Virus record (IMG/VR): IMGVR_UViG_3300012919_000025
Location: 1 to 29,919 of that record
From: a virus
Strand: one strand, 5' to 3'
DNA length: 29,919 nucleotides
Both the position numbers and the translations under genes were made by a program. Shown here piece by piece: positions 13,672-23,078 of this stretch (positions are counted from its first letter, which is position 1; each line of letters begins with the position of its first letter). The notes beneath the pieces were generated by a model. The model was given only the letters and a program-made list of their open reading frames with translations, was not told where the DNA came from and searched no databases.

Positions 13672-15579
13672 ATGGCGACACAATATAATGGAAATGCTGG
13701 TTTTGTATATTTTCCTAGTGTAGGACTAAGAAACTCACACTCTATAACCAGTTATCAAAGGCTTAAGGCAGTTAATCAACCTGCAGTATATCAAGTGTAT
13801 GTTGATGATAATAATAAAGGATTAGACTATCAACCAGTTAATGCAGGTGATGTAGTCAATGTGGTATTTCAAATAATGGCTTCAGGTAATTATTCATTAG
13901 CAGGTGCAGGTAATAGTAGAGTAATTGCTGAAATAAGAAAAGCAGCAGACATACCTTTTGAATATGGTAGTAATGATTTTACTAACTATACTAATTTTCC
14001 TTTAAATGGTAATCTAAACAAAAGAATATTTACTGTAGATATAAGTAACATTATCAAGACAAGATTATCATATGGCTTAATACCAGTAGGTAGAGGCACT
14101 TTTAATACTGAAATAATACAAGGACATTTGGGTACTGGTTTGTCAGGTGTTTATGGCCCTAATATACAATCACCAGTTGGTCAAGGTTGTCAGCAAGTAA
14201 AAGTTAAAGCATATTTTGAAGTACTAAATGCTGATGGAGAAATAGAAATAGCAAGACTAAATAATGGTAACATTCAATATGTATATGAAAATAATAATAT
14301 AACTGGCACTTCAGGTTATCCTACATTTTATGTTAATGCAGTAAGGCAACACGATGAAAGACAAGACCTTAATCAATATATAGTTAGAAGTACAAGGAGC
14401 GCAAGAAATGATAAGTTCTTATCTATGTGTCCTAATGGTTCTAATGATTCAAGTTTTGCTTCACCTAAGTATCTTAAAAAAATTAGATTAGATGAAAGGC
14501 AAGAGGCTTTGTATTGGTTTCAATTTCAAATACAAAAAAGCACACAAGGTCTAACTACTTTTGCAGGTGCAAACGCACAACAAAGTGCTTGTAAGGATAT
14601 GTTTATATATGTTGAAACATTGCAATCTAATGGTACGAATAACACTGCTAAACTAAATACTAATCAAGATTTTATGTGGTGGAGTATAGGTAACTGGCAA
14701 GATACACCAAATAATTTTGGCCCTGGAGAACCAAGAGGTGTTTCAGAATATCCTGCAGCTTGGTTAGCACAAAATGTATCACCTGATTATATAAATAATT
14801 CAACAGTTGGTACTCCAATTAATTCTGACACTTTACAATATAGAGTTTCATTAAGGTGGGAAGATTGTGAGAATGGTAGTTGTAGTCAAGCAGGTGGTGG
14901 CCCTAATCTTAATTGTAACAATTGTTTAATAACACCAGGTAATGTTTGGACTGGCACAGAATATAGAAGTACAGAATATAGGTATTTTGTTATAGACCAT
15001 AGTTCTGAAAATGCACCATTTCCATATATAAGAATACATTGGTTAAATAGTTTAGGTGGTATAGATAGTTATACTTTCAAAAGAAATAAAACAGAAACTA
15101 TATCTAGAAAAATATCAACTTATGAAAGAAAACCAAATGACCCTAGTTGGGGACTTGAAAAATATGGCCCTGCAGTTAATGATGTTATGATAGATGATAC
15201 TTGGGGTACTTGGCAAATTAACTGGGGCTTACAGATAGGCACAGACCAATATAAACAGAATACTGATGTGTTAAGTGTAGAGGCACAAGTAACTGGAACT
15301 GTATATTCAGAACCTTTGAATAAAGAAGATTCTAAATGGTTATCTGAAATAATGAAAAGTCCTAATGTTTGGATGGAAGTAGAAAATGATAGAGCAGATA
15401 GAAATGCTTATATAAATTCAGCAGTTTATGGTGGTTATGATATGTACACAACTAATAAAGATTACCAACCTATAATTGTTCAAGATGGTGAAATGATGTT
15501 GGTAGATGAGGAGAATAGATTAGTACAATTTCAATTACAATATAGAAAAGCCAATAACGAAATAACACAAAGAAACTAA
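13672..15579 (+). CDS. Large tail structural protein, 635 aa
   Basis: This is a beta-rich, low-charge protein without recognised enzymatic motifs. The last 90 residues match a pattern I know from tail proteins of Bacteroidota phages: SKWLSEIMKSPNVWMEVEND, then YQPIIVQDGEMMLVDEENRLVQFQLQYRKANNEITQRN, where the end A-N-x-x-I-T-Q-R is conserved. A Cys-rich segment near residues 400-425 (CENGSCSQAGGG...CNNC) may form a disulfide or metal knot. It lies between the composite tail protein and the 1050-aa tail protein, so a distal tail or tip component is likely. Exact role is not decidable. Confidence 0.55.
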   Translation: MATQYNGNAGFVYFPSVGLRNSHSITSYQRLKAVNQPAVYQVYVDDNNKGLDYQPVNAGDVVNVVFQIMASGNYSLAGAGNSRVIAEIRKAADIPFEYGSNDFTNYTNFPLNGNLNKRIFTVDISNIIKTRLSYGLIPVGRGTFNTEIIQGHLGTGLSGVYGPNIQSPVGQGCQQVKVKAYFEVLNADGEIEIARLNNGNIQYVYENNNITGTSGYPTFYVNAVRQHDERQDLNQYIVRSTRSARNDKFLSMCPNGSNDSSFASPKYLKKIRLDERQEALYWFQFQIQKSTQGLTTFAGANAQQSACKDMFIYVETLQSNGTNNTAKLNTNQDFMWWSIGNWQDTPNNFGPGEPRGVSEYPAAWLAQNVSPDYINNSTVGTPINSDTLQYRVSLRWEDCENGSCSQAGGGPNLNCNNCLITPGNVWTGTEYRSTEYRYFVIDHSSENAPFPYIRIHWLNSLGGIDSYTFKRNKTETISRKISTYERKPNDPSWGLEKYGPAVNDVMIDDTWGTWQINWGLQIGTDQYKQNTDVLSVEAQVTGTVYSEPLNKEDSKWLSEIMKSPNVWMEVENDRADRNAYINSAVYGGYDMYTTNKDYQPIIVQDGEMMLVDEENRLVQFQLQYRKANNEITQRN

Positions 15580-15647
15580 TGTTTAAGTTTAAGTTATGGA
15601 TATTTAATATACAATTAATACCACCAAAAATAACTATTAAATTATGA
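15579..15647 (+). CDS. Possible 22-aa coupling peptide
   Basis: A 22-codon frame begins on an ATG overlapping the stop of the 635-aa gene (TAATG) and ends with TGA overlapping the ATG of the 1050-aa gene (ATGA). The peptide is hydrophobic and basic (MFKFKLWIFNIQLIPPKITI). The perfect double junction suggests that ribosomes translate it in passing, coupling the two large tail genes. It may have no function as a protein. Chance is possible in such AT-rich DNA. Confidence 0.3.
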   Translation: MFKFKLWIFNIQLIPPKITIKL

Positions 15648-18600
15648 AAAAGGTAGAAATAGAAATATTACAAATTAATCAAAAAGAAACAACATTAACT
15701 AATCAACCAGTTAATCAGTTTCTTGGTAATGTAGATTTCAGTAGTCCAGTTGGTAGCAACTATACTTCTACCTATCCAGGTGTTGGTGATAACAATTGGC
15801 AATTAGCATACAAAAATAATTTACCAATCAATAACAATTGGAAAACTTTTAATGTTAATGCTGCACCACCAATAGGTGTAATAGCAACTGCACAACCACA
15901 AGTAGTAGGAAGTGAAATGCGATTATACACTCAATCAACAAATATTTCACAAACAACTATCAGTGGTATTTATCAAATGATAACTGGTGCAACACCTGGT
16001 AATCAATATACTTGCACCTTTGAAATTAGTTCTTTACCAGTTAATATGGCTGGTCTTTTCTTAGTTTTTGGAATACCACACTTTGCTTTTCAAACAAATA
16101 CACAAAACGCTAATCAATATGATAGTGGTGGTGGTGTTTATAGAGAGGACTTTTATGCACCTTTTTCTGCTACAAATATGCCTAATGGTAACATATCAGT
16201 TTTTAATGATGCTGTGTTTATACAAGTGATGAATCTAAGTGTTGGTACTAATTCATTTGAATTTACTTGGGGTAGTAATCCTAATGCACCTTTTGGTGTA
16301 GGAATGATAGGCTCTAATGGTACTAATAATCTACAATACATTGGTATAGATGAAATAAAGGTTGAAAATAATTCTACACAAAATGTAACAGTTATAGATG
16401 ATTTAGCAAGTACGATTGGTAGATTAGATTTAACAGATAGTCAGAACTTTCCTTTATCATTAACTTATGCAGTTGCAGATGGTAGTAATTTTGAAAGTAT
16501 ATTTGGTGATTATTCTAAAACATTCAAAGTTCCTGCTACAAAAAATAACATTAAATTATTAGGTCATATTCAGAATGAAAAGATTATAGATTCTAAGAAT
16601 ATAACAATGTTTAAGAATTGTAGGATATTAGTAGATGGTATAGAGTTTGCTAATGGTAAACTAAAAGTTAGTTCCTCACAACAAAGAAAAGACCCTGAAC
16701 TATTTGAGTGTGTTTTCTATGGTGGTAATTCAGATTGGGGCTCACAAATTAAAGGTAGAAGAATGTGTGATTTGATTACAGAATTAGGTGATGGTACAAA
16801 CACTTATAATTTGTTATATGATTATCCTGATATAGAGGCTACTTGGACTATGAATAATGCTCAAACAGATATTGTTTATCCATTAGTTAGTGTTGGTGAT
16901 TTCTACCCTGGTGGAACACCTGCGGTTGTCAATATGTTTGATACAGATGCTAGTGAACAAGATTGGAGAGCATATTTTTATGTAAGAAATCTTATTAAAT
17001 ATATATTCAAACCAACTGGTTATAGAATAGAATCAGACTTCTTAGATACCTATAAAGGTGGTTGGTTCAAAAGATTAATATGTCAATTTCAATGGGGCAA
17101 AAATGATGGTGATAATTTAAGTGAGGCTGCTACTATTGAATATGAAGATGGTCCTTCTAGTGGTTCTTGGTCTGATATTAATATGATTGTTGGTACTGGT
17201 ACTTCTGGTGGTTCATCAGACACTGGTTTTCAACCACTTGGTTCAACACCTGCACAACCAGGACTTCAATTTGAAACTTTAATAACAGATGACTTTGGTC
17301 AATTTAGTTCTGACTTCTATACTGGTTCTGCTACTGGTCAAATAACAATAGCATTAGATGGTAAAATGAATTATGATTGTAGTATTAATTTTGTTACTGG
17401 TGCTGGTATGAGTGGCTCTGCACCTTGGAATAGTCCAGTCGGACAAACTGGTGGTTTTTTACATAATAGTTTTGTAAGGGTACAAAGATTTAGTACACTA
17501 ACTGGTGCTACAACAACCTTAGCACAAGCTTCAGCATCTTATCAATCAGGTGCTTCATATACAAGTTCTTATTGGACACACCAAACTGTTGCAGTAAATA
17601 CTGGTTGGACTTTTGTAAATGCAGGTGATAAAATATGGTGTGAGGTTAGGACTACTGGTTTTGTACCTGGCTCTATGACTAACAATAGTTCTCCTTGGGT
17701 TAGTGGTGTTGTTAAGGATAATGTTACTAATGGTCGTACAAGGTTTAAGATGGAGTTTAATGCACAAGAAATACCAATTGGTAGTCGTTATAAACTACAC
17801 GAATTAATGCCTTGTAGTGTAAAGCAAACTGATTTCTTAAAAGGTATTGCTCATATGTTTAATTTATATTTCTATACTGATACAACAAAAAAGATTGTTT
17901 ATATAGAACCATTTGATAAATTTTATAAATCACCTACTGAAGCATACAATTGGGATGATAAGGTAGATTATTCAAAACCTATCATAGACAAATACAATAC
18001 TGGTTTGACTAATGAGATACTATTCAAATATAAAAAGGATAGTAATGATAAGATTTTGCCTTGGTATGAAAAACAAGAGTTCAAAGAATATCCTTACTAT
18101 TCATTCTATTATAATAATGTATTGAATGGTGTGCCAGGTTTTACAACATTTGAAAATCCTTTGTTCACTGGTACATTAATGGAATATGATAATGATACTA
18201 ATGGTGACCCTGGTTCTGGTGATGCTAATAACATACCAGTAATGGCAAAAGAAATAACTGCTTATGCAAAAAGAGGTACACCTGATAGGCCAAGTCAAGG
18301 TAACTTTGGAATAAAAATATTATGGTACAATGGTAAAGTAAGTCAAACTACAAATGAAGTAGGTTTTTGGAAAAGACAAACTGGTGCAAGTAGCTTTATT
18401 GGTAGTAACTTTTATCCAAGAGCAGTATTTGTAGATAAAACTAATGACACTTCATTAACTGGTAACTTAACATTTGCAGAACAAACTAATTTAAGCTATG
18501 GTGATGAGTTTAAGAGTAATACTTTTTCACCTGCTATATTGTTACCTGGTTTAGTAAGTAGATATTGGAGTAATATGTTAGACCAATTATACTTATCACC

Positions 18601-18796
18601 TAAAGTAAGAACCTTGTCAGTCAATATAAAAATCAGAGATATACTAAACCTAGATTTCAAAAGATTAATATATATGAATGGTAGTTATTGGAGATTAATT
18701 AAAATATTAGAATTTGCACCTGCAAAAGATATAGTAACAAAAATAGAATGTTTACAATGGATTGAAGCACCAATGCCTAACAGAAAACAAAATTAA
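15644..18796 (+). CDS. Very large tail protein (tail tip/hub or spike), 1050 aa
   Basis: This is the largest gene in the window. Residues about 245-345 carry the segment LTDSQNFPLSLTYAVADGS...FGDYSKTFKVPATKNN...LLGHIQNEKIID, a module common to large tail proteins of Bacteroidota phages (F-x-x-F/Y-S-K-x-F-x-V-P-A-x-x-x-N). It is followed by CRILVDGIEFANGKLKV. Before it lies an apparent insertion (about 25-240) of beta-sandwich, carbohydrate-binding type. The middle (about 505-700) is rich in Gly, Ser and Thr, and the last 120 residues contain VRTLSVNIKIRDILNLDFKRLIYMNGSYWRLIKI, a typical tail-hub-like end. It probably sits at the tail tip and contacts the host. Confidence 0.6.
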   Translation: MKKVEIEILQINQKETTLTNQPVNQFLGNVDFSSPVGSNYTSTYPGVGDNNWQLAYKNNLPINNNWKTFNVNAAPPIGVIATAQPQVVGSEMRLYTQSTNISQTTISGIYQMITGATPGNQYTCTFEISSLPVNMAGLFLVFGIPHFAFQTNTQNANQYDSGGGVYREDFYAPFSATNMPNGNISVFNDAVFIQVMNLSVGTNSFEFTWGSNPNAPFGVGMIGSNGTNNLQYIGIDEIKVENNSTQNVTVIDDLASTIGRLDLTDSQNFPLSLTYAVADGSNFESIFGDYSKTFKVPATKNNIKLLGHIQNEKIIDSKNITMFKNCRILVDGIEFANGKLKVSSSQQRKDPELFECVFYGGNSDWGSQIKGRRMCDLITELGDGTNTYNLLYDYPDIEATWTMNNAQTDIVYPLVSVGDFYPGGTPAVVNMFDTDASEQDWRAYFYVRNLIKYIFKPTGYRIESDFLDTYKGGWFKRLICQFQWGKNDGDNLSEAATIEYEDGPSSGSWSDINMIVGTGTSGGSSDTGFQPLGSTPAQPGLQFETLITDDFGQFSSDFYTGSATGQITIALDGKMNYDCSINFVTGAGMSGSAPWNSPVGQTGGFLHNSFVRVQRFSTLTGATTTLAQASASYQSGASYTSSYWTHQTVAVNTGWTFVNAGDKIWCEVRTTGFVPGSMTNNSSPWVSGVVKDNVTNGRTRFKMEFNAQEIPIGSRYKLHELMPCSVKQTDFLKGIAHMFNLYFYTDTTKKIVYIEPFDKFYKSPTEAYNWDDKVDYSKPIIDKYNTGLTNEILFKYKKDSNDKILPWYEKQEFKEYPYYSFYYNNVLNGVPGFTTFENPLFTGTLMEYDNDTNGDPGSGDANNIPVMAKEITAYAKRGTPDRPSQGNFGIKILWYNGKVSQTTNEVGFWKRQTGASSFIGSNFYPRAVFVDKTNDTSLTGNLTFAEQTNLSYGDEFKSNTFSPAILLPGLVSRYWSNMLDQLYLSPKVRTLSVNIKIRDILNLDFKRLIYMNGSYWRLIKILEFAPAKDIVTKIECLQWIEAPMPNRKQN

Positions 18797-18797
18797 T

Positions 18798-19466
18798 ATG
18801 CCTAGAGAATATCCACCAAATAAAAGAATAAAACAACTGAATAGACCTAAACCTAGCAGAACTATCTCTATGGTGCAAAGAGGTTCAATACCAGTTGCAG
18901 GCTATGAACACTTATTACATATAACAGAACATGGTATAGTGCAACAAGGTGGTGGCTTTGTATATATTGGTGGTGATACTAGAACTAATGAAATAAGATT
19001 AGTAGGTAATGGTTTTTTCAATTCATTAGGTGCTACACAAAGGGCTAACAATTTAAGTTGTACTAGGGTGAGTACTGGTATTTATAACTTAACTTTTACT
19101 ACACCTAGACCAGATGCCTTATATTCAATAGTTGCACAAGTAATTGAAAGTGACACCACAAGAGATGATACAAAAATACATGTTAAAGATACAAGCCAAA
19201 CAACAACTGGTTTTACCTTACAAGTATATGAGGGTGATAATGGTGGTAGTCCTGACACAAGGAGAGATAGAAGTTTTTATGTTATGGTGAGTGATACTAT
19301 TGAAATAGTAAACAGTCAGCCAATGACACAGTTATTAATGAGTGATAATAGTGGTAAGTTACATCCAGTTGTAACAACACTAGAACAACAACCTATCAGC
19401 TATAATAGTGGCAATAGTACACAAGGCTATGGGTCTAATCCAGATGGTAGCTATGGCGGTGAATAA
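18798..19466 (+). CDS. Tail fibre/receptor-binding-like protein, 222 aa
   Basis: I place the start at ATG 18798, 1 nt after the stop of the previous gene; an upstream in-frame TTG would give a longer, overlapping form and is less likely. The protein has a basic N-terminus, then a Gly-rich beta region. SLGATQRANNLSCTRVSTGIYNLTFTTPRPDALYSIVAQV at about residues 72-112 resembles the trimeric fibre-tip domain seen in many phages (R-x-x-T-G-x-Y-x-x-T-F-x-x-P). The C-terminus is Ser/Gly/Asn-rich and disordered. A receptor-binding or fibre function is inferred from this domain and from its position beside large tail genes. Confidence 0.5.
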   Translation: MPREYPPNKRIKQLNRPKPSRTISMVQRGSIPVAGYEHLLHITEHGIVQQGGGFVYIGGDTRTNEIRLVGNGFFNSLGATQRANNLSCTRVSTGIYNLTFTTPRPDALYSIVAQVIESDTTRDDTKIHVKDTSQTTTGFTLQVYEGDNGGSPDTRRDRSFYVMVSDTIEIVNSQPMTQLLMSDNSGKLHPVVTTLEQQPISYNSGNSTQGYGSNPDGSYGGE

Positions 19467-20001
19467 TAAAAAATTAAGTAAAACAATACAAGAGGACTTG
19501 TTATTAATAGGTGAGGATATCATTATTGATTTAGGAGTTACATTAGTATTGAAAAGAAGAATACAAGATAAAACGAAAAGTAGATTGATAACTGAAGCCG
19601 AACCAAAAATAGATGGTACTAAATTGCAAATATATATGCCTGATTACTGGGTATATGTAAACTATGGTACATCAGCTGGTGATGTTCCTTATACACCTAG
19701 AAAAGCAGGTGAGCCTGCAAAAGGTGGTTCTAGTAAATATATAAGTGCCTTATATAATTATTTAATTACAAAAGGTTTTAATAGTAGTGACCCTAGAACT
19801 AAAGGTATTGCCTTTGCAATTGCTAATAAACAAAAGAAATATGGTAATCCAATAGATAGAAGTAAGTTAGGTTTTTTAGAAAAAAGTATTAGAGATAATC
19901 AAGACAAATGGATAAGTGCTATTGAAGAGGCGTTGGGTCAAGCTTTGGAGGTAGCTATTTTTGAAGAGTTTGATAGAGCTAATAAACAAATAAAAATATA
20001 G
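19453..20001 (+). CDS. Tail accessory protein, possibly HK97 gp10-like
   Basis: The start ATG at 19453 gives 182 aa and a 14-nt overlap with the fibre gene; a GTG start at 19408 is possible but less likely. The protein contains YMPDYWVYVNYGTSAGDVPYTPR at about residues 59-81, followed by a helical C-terminal half (LGFLEKSIRDNQDKWISAIEEALGQALEVAIFEEF). The Tyr-Gly-Thr-...-Pro arrangement is reminiscent of HK97 gp10-type neck/tail completion proteins. The gene lies 2 nt before the tape measure gene. I am not certain of the family. Confidence 0.45.
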   Translation: MAVNNKKLSKTIQEDLLLIGEDIIIDLGVTLVLKRRIQDKTKSRLITEAEPKIDGTKLQIYMPDYWVYVNYGTSAGDVPYTPRKAGEPAKGGSSKYISALYNYLITKGFNSSDPRTKGIAFAIANKQKKYGNPIDRSKLGFLEKSIRDNQDKWISAIEEALGQALEVAIFEEFDRANKQIKI

Positions 20002-20003
20002 AT

Positions 20004-22265
20004 ATGGCAAAAACAATTTCATTAAATATAGATGTAGCAGGACAAGATGAACTATTACAAGCAACAAGTAGAGTAAATGCTTTAACTGCTGAAAAAAGAA
20101 AGCTGAATAAGGCTCTAAAGGAGGGTACTATAACACAAACTGGTTATGATAAGGCTATTGCTAAGAATAATGTTAATTTACAAGTGGCTCGTAGAAGAGC
20201 AAATGAATTGAATAGAGAGTTAATTAAGAAAAGTAAGATACTAAAAGATAGTAGAAGTTTTACAGAAAAATTAACTGGTGGTCTAGGTAAAATGGCTCTT
20301 GGTGTGACTGCTGCGGTAGCAGGTTTTAAGGCTTTGACAAGTGCAGTAGGTGGTGCAATTACGGCCTTTGGTAAACAAGCTGAAGCTGAAACTAGATTAT
20401 TAACTGCTACACAAGGTAATGTAGAAATGACTGAAAGATTAGCAGAGCAGGCCGAAAAATTACAACAAGTATCTACTTTTGGTGATGAGGAGATAGTGGC
20501 ACAACAAGCATATCTTGCATCATTAGGTATGACCGAGGATGAAATTAATAAAGTTATAAGAGCTAGTATGGACTTGGCGGTAGGTACTGGTCAAACCTTA
20601 GAATTTGGTGTGAAGAACCTAGCAAAAACTTTTGGTGGACTAACTGGTGAGCTTGGTGAAAGTTTACCTATGTTAAAAAACCTTACTAAAGAACAATTAA
20701 TGGCTGGTGAAGCAGTAGATGTCGTTAGTCAAGCATTTGAAGGACAAGCTGAAGCAGTTGCTAAAACTGGAGTAGGTCCATTAAAGCAATTGAATAATGT
20801 TGTAGGTGATTTGAAAGAAAAAGGTGGAGAAATGTTAATGAAATTCTTACAACCTTTTATATCAAGTATGGTTAAGTTCCTACCTAAGATACCTGGTTTT
20901 TTTAGAAACATACAAAGACAAGTTTATGGTTTGTATAACTATTTTGTTGACTTATACAATGAAAGTGCAGGTTTCAGAGCTATAATTGAGTTATCTATTC
21001 TACCATTAAAAAACTTATGGACTATTGGAAAGTCAGTAGTAAACAATCTTAAACAATCTTTTGGTGGTATTGGTAAAATTATTAAAGGAATATTTACATT
21101 AGATAAAGACGCTATCAAAGAGGGTTTCAATGATGTAAAAAGTGCTATGAAAAAGACAGTATCTGATATCACAACTGGTACACAAGAAAATATGAATAAG
21201 GCACTTAATAATATTAGGACTGGTACTGCTAAACAACTTACATTAACAGAGGATGATGCAGAAAAAGTTACAAAAAACAATGTTCAAATAATAAATAAAA
21301 CTGTTGACCAAACAAATAAGAGTACTAAAAAACTAACACCATTTCAAATTGATGAAGAGGCAGAAAAGAAAAGAGCTGCTAAAGCATTGAACGATTTGAA
21401 AACACAATTATTGAATGGTGAAATAACAAAAGAACAATTTAAACAAAAAGAGTTTGAATTACAAGACACTCATTTGCAAAATATGAAAGCATTGATGGAA
21501 AAGTATGGAATGGATGTTACTGAAATTGATGGAAAGATATTAGATAATAAGATTAAGAATATGGCTAAAGAGGTTGAAGAATATAAGGCAACAGATGCAA
21601 CAAAATTAGAGGTAGCTGCTGCTTTTGTTAGTGCTTTAGGTGAATTAGGAGATAGAAGAACTACAAAAGAAATGGAGGCTCTTGAAAAACAAAAGGAACA
21701 AGGTATAATAACAGAAGAACAATATGAAAAGAAAAAAGAGGCGGTAGAAAGAAAGGCTTTCAATAGGAAAAAGAAGTTAGATATGGCACAAGTAATAATA
21801 AACTTTGCACAAGCTAATTCTAAGACCTTTGCACAACTTGGTTTTCCAGCTGGATTAGCCGCTATACCAGTATTGACTGGATTAATGTTAGCACAATTAG
21901 CAATGATTGCATCACAACAATTTGCTGATGGTGGATTAGTATTAGGTGATGGTGGTATGTTCAAAGGTCCTAGTCACGCACAAGGTGGTATCAAGTTTAG
22001 AGCAGGTGGTAGGCTAATGGAGGCAGAGGGAGGTGAAGCAATAATAAATAAAAGGAGTTCAGCAATGTTTAGACCATTGTTGAGTAGTATTAATCAAGCT
22101 GGTGGTGGTGTGAAATTTGCAGATGGTGGTATCTTAAATGGTTTTGGTAGTTCATTTGATATGGCAGGTGGTTTCAATAACAGAAGTGAGGTAGTAGTAG
22201 TAGAATCTAACATAACAGATACACAAAACACTGTACAAAATATACAATCAACTGCTTCAATATAA
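20004..22265 (+). CDS. Tape measure protein
   Basis: This 753-aa protein sets tail length and is ejected with the DNA. The N-terminus begins with a coiled coil (about 15-75, ALTAEKRKLNKALKEGTITQ and similar). Residues 92-120 are hydrophobic (LGKMALGVTAAVAGFKALTSAVGGAITAFGKQ). A TMP core follows (TFGDEEIVAQQAYLASLGM, FGGLTGELGESLPML). The C-terminal half has long Lys/Glu coiled coils and a second hydrophobic stretch (about 600-640). The end has GGLVLGDGGMFKGPSHAQGG and EAEGGEAIINKRS, typical of TMP C-termini. At three residues per about 4.5 angstrom the tail would be roughly 110 nm, a rule-of-thumb estimate. It confirms a long non-contractile or contractile tail; no sheath gene was seen. Confidence 0.88.
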   Translation: MAKTISLNIDVAGQDELLQATSRVNALTAEKRKLNKALKEGTITQTGYDKAIAKNNVNLQVARRRANELNRELIKKSKILKDSRSFTEKLTGGLGKMALGVTAAVAGFKALTSAVGGAITAFGKQAEAETRLLTATQGNVEMTERLAEQAEKLQQVSTFGDEEIVAQQAYLASLGMTEDEINKVIRASMDLAVGTGQTLEFGVKNLAKTFGGLTGELGESLPMLKNLTKEQLMAGEAVDVVSQAFEGQAEAVAKTGVGPLKQLNNVVGDLKEKGGEMLMKFLQPFISSMVKFLPKIPGFFRNIQRQVYGLYNYFVDLYNESAGFRAIIELSILPLKNLWTIGKSVVNNLKQSFGGIGKIIKGIFTLDKDAIKEGFNDVKSAMKKTVSDITTGTQENMNKALNNIRTGTAKQLTLTEDDAEKVTKNNVQIINKTVDQTNKSTKKLTPFQIDEEAEKKRAAKALNDLKTQLLNGEITKEQFKQKEFELQDTHLQNMKALMEKYGMDVTEIDGKILDNKIKNMAKEVEEYKATDATKLEVAAAFVSALGELGDRRTTKEMEALEKQKEQGIITEEQYEKKKEAVERKAFNRKKKLDMAQVIINFAQANSKTFAQLGFPAGLAAIPVLTGLMLAQLAMIASQQFADGGLVLGDGGMFKGPSHAQGGIKFRAGGRLMEAEGGEAIINKRSSAMFRPLLSSINQAGGGVKFADGGILNGFGSSFDMAGGFNNRSEVVVVESNITDTQNTVQNIQSTASI

Positions 22266-22272
22266 TTAAGAT

Positions 22273-22467
22273 ATGTTTGTTAATAAAAAAATTAAAGAGA
22301 ATAGGCTAAGTATTTGTAAAAATTGCGATTTTTATAGAAATTTTTTAATGTTAAAGTCACCAAAGTTGAAATGGGGGGCAAGATGTAGTGTGTGTACTTG
22401 TTTTTTAGATGCTAAAACAAGTCTTACAAAGGAGTTCTTTGGTAAATGTCCAATTGGTAAATGGTAA
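22273..22467 (+). CDS. Small Cys-rich (zinc-ribbon-like) protein, 64 aa
   Basis: This small protein has ICKNCDFY at about residues 14-21, RCSVCTCFLDAKTSL at about 37-51 and GKCPIGKW at the end, giving at least six cysteines in paired spacing that suggest metal binding. I have seen this pattern in short proteins near tape measure genes of Bacteroidota phages, without known function. It starts 7 nt after the tape measure stop and overlaps the next gene by 7 nt. A role in tail assembly is inferred only from position. Confidence 0.6.
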   Translation: MFVNKKIKENRLSICKNCDFYRNFLMLKSPKLKWGARCSVCTCFLDAKTSLTKEFFGKCPIGKW

Positions 22468-22706
22468 ATACTAAACAATATACTGATAAACTAACTTATG
22501 AAGAACTAAGTGAGATATCAGAGGCAGTGGTAACAATACACGAGGGCGATAAGGAAAATGTTGATGGTGATTCTATGAGATTACTATTCAAATATTGGAA
22601 CTTTCTATGGCCTAGATATAAACAAGATATAAATTGTGGTAGTTGTAGAAAGGCGGTACTAAAATTCTTCAGTATTTTGGTTTCTGACATACATGATAAT
22701 GGCTAA
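22461..22706 (+). CDS. Hypothetical protein, 81 aa
   Basis: This small protein is acidic in the first half (LTYEELSEISEAVVTIHEGDKENVD). The second half contains MRLLFKYWNFLWPRYKQDINCGSCRKAVLKFF, in which a C-x-x-C pair sits before a hydrophobic helix. The pattern 'N-x-C-x-x-C-x-x-x-V/A-L-x-F' occurs in short phage proteins of unknown role. The gene overlaps the zinc-ribbon-like gene by 7 nt and the next by 14 nt, making a three-gene cassette between tail and head modules. Confidence 0.55.
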   Translation: MVNTKQYTDKLTYEELSEISEAVVTIHEGDKENVDGDSMRLLFKYWNFLWPRYKQDINCGSCRKAVLKFFSILVSDIHDNG

Positions 22707-23037
22707 AAGACAAAATGATATAGATATTGTTTATGAGTTTTTAGATGTTATAGAACATCAAATAGAAATGAAATATAGTACTGATGCAACAATAAAAGAT
22801 ATACTATTGACACTAACACAATATGGTTTGGTTGAACCTAAAAGATTAAGAAACTATATGATTATATATGAATTTGATAAAACATTAAAATTTAATGATG
22901 GTAATGTTACTCATACTTTTTGTGACTTAGGAATCAAATATGAGATGTCAGAAAGTCAAGTTGCAAGAATAGTTTATAAAGAAAGGAAAAAACAGTTACC
23001 CTCATACAATATCAGGTTAAGTAAAAAAAGTTCCTAA
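22693..23037 (+). CDS. Hypothetical protein, 114 aa, HTH-like
   Basis: The protein is helical and basic at the end. Residues about 20-50 (IEMKYSTDATIKDILLTLTQYGLVEPKRLRNYMIIYEF) and 70-95 (FCDLGIKYEMSESQVARIVYKERKK) look like regulator helices. The latter is a possible helix-turn-helix, since YEMSESQVARIV fits a recognition helix. ATG 22693 and ATG 22699 are in frame; either could start it. It could be a late-gene regulator placed before the capsid operon, but this is speculative. A 41-nt gap follows, which may hold a promoter. Confidence 0.5.
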   Translation: MIMAKRQNDIDIVYEFLDVIEHQIEMKYSTDATIKDILLTLTQYGLVEPKRLRNYMIIYEFDKTLKFNDGNVTHTFCDLGIKYEMSESQVARIVYKERKKQLPSYNIRLSKKSS

Positions 23038-23078
23038 AATGCCTAAAACTATTTACATAACCTTTTTATAATTGCAAG

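Noticed and set aside
18762-18797. Upstream TTG start for the fibre-like protein
   Set aside because: ATG 18798 lies 1 nt after the preceding stop and gives a normal junction; the extension would overlap the 1050-aa gene with no motif support.
21042-21061. Short tandem repeat AAACAATCTT in the tape measure gene
   Set aside because: Two 10-bp copies within coding sequence are explained as chance or local duplication in AT-rich DNA; no function is suggested.
21470-21964. Opposite-strand open frame of 164 codons inside the tape measure gene
   Set aside because: It is antisense to a strong coding gene, its product is Ser/Ala/Cys/Asn/Ile-rich low-complexity sequence typical of a reverse shadow, and no other gene in the window is on the minus strand.
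22272-22279. TATGTTTG matching the Bacteroidota -7 promoter consensus
   Set aside because: It contains the start codon of the 64-aa gene itself, so the match is most simply due to coding sequence.
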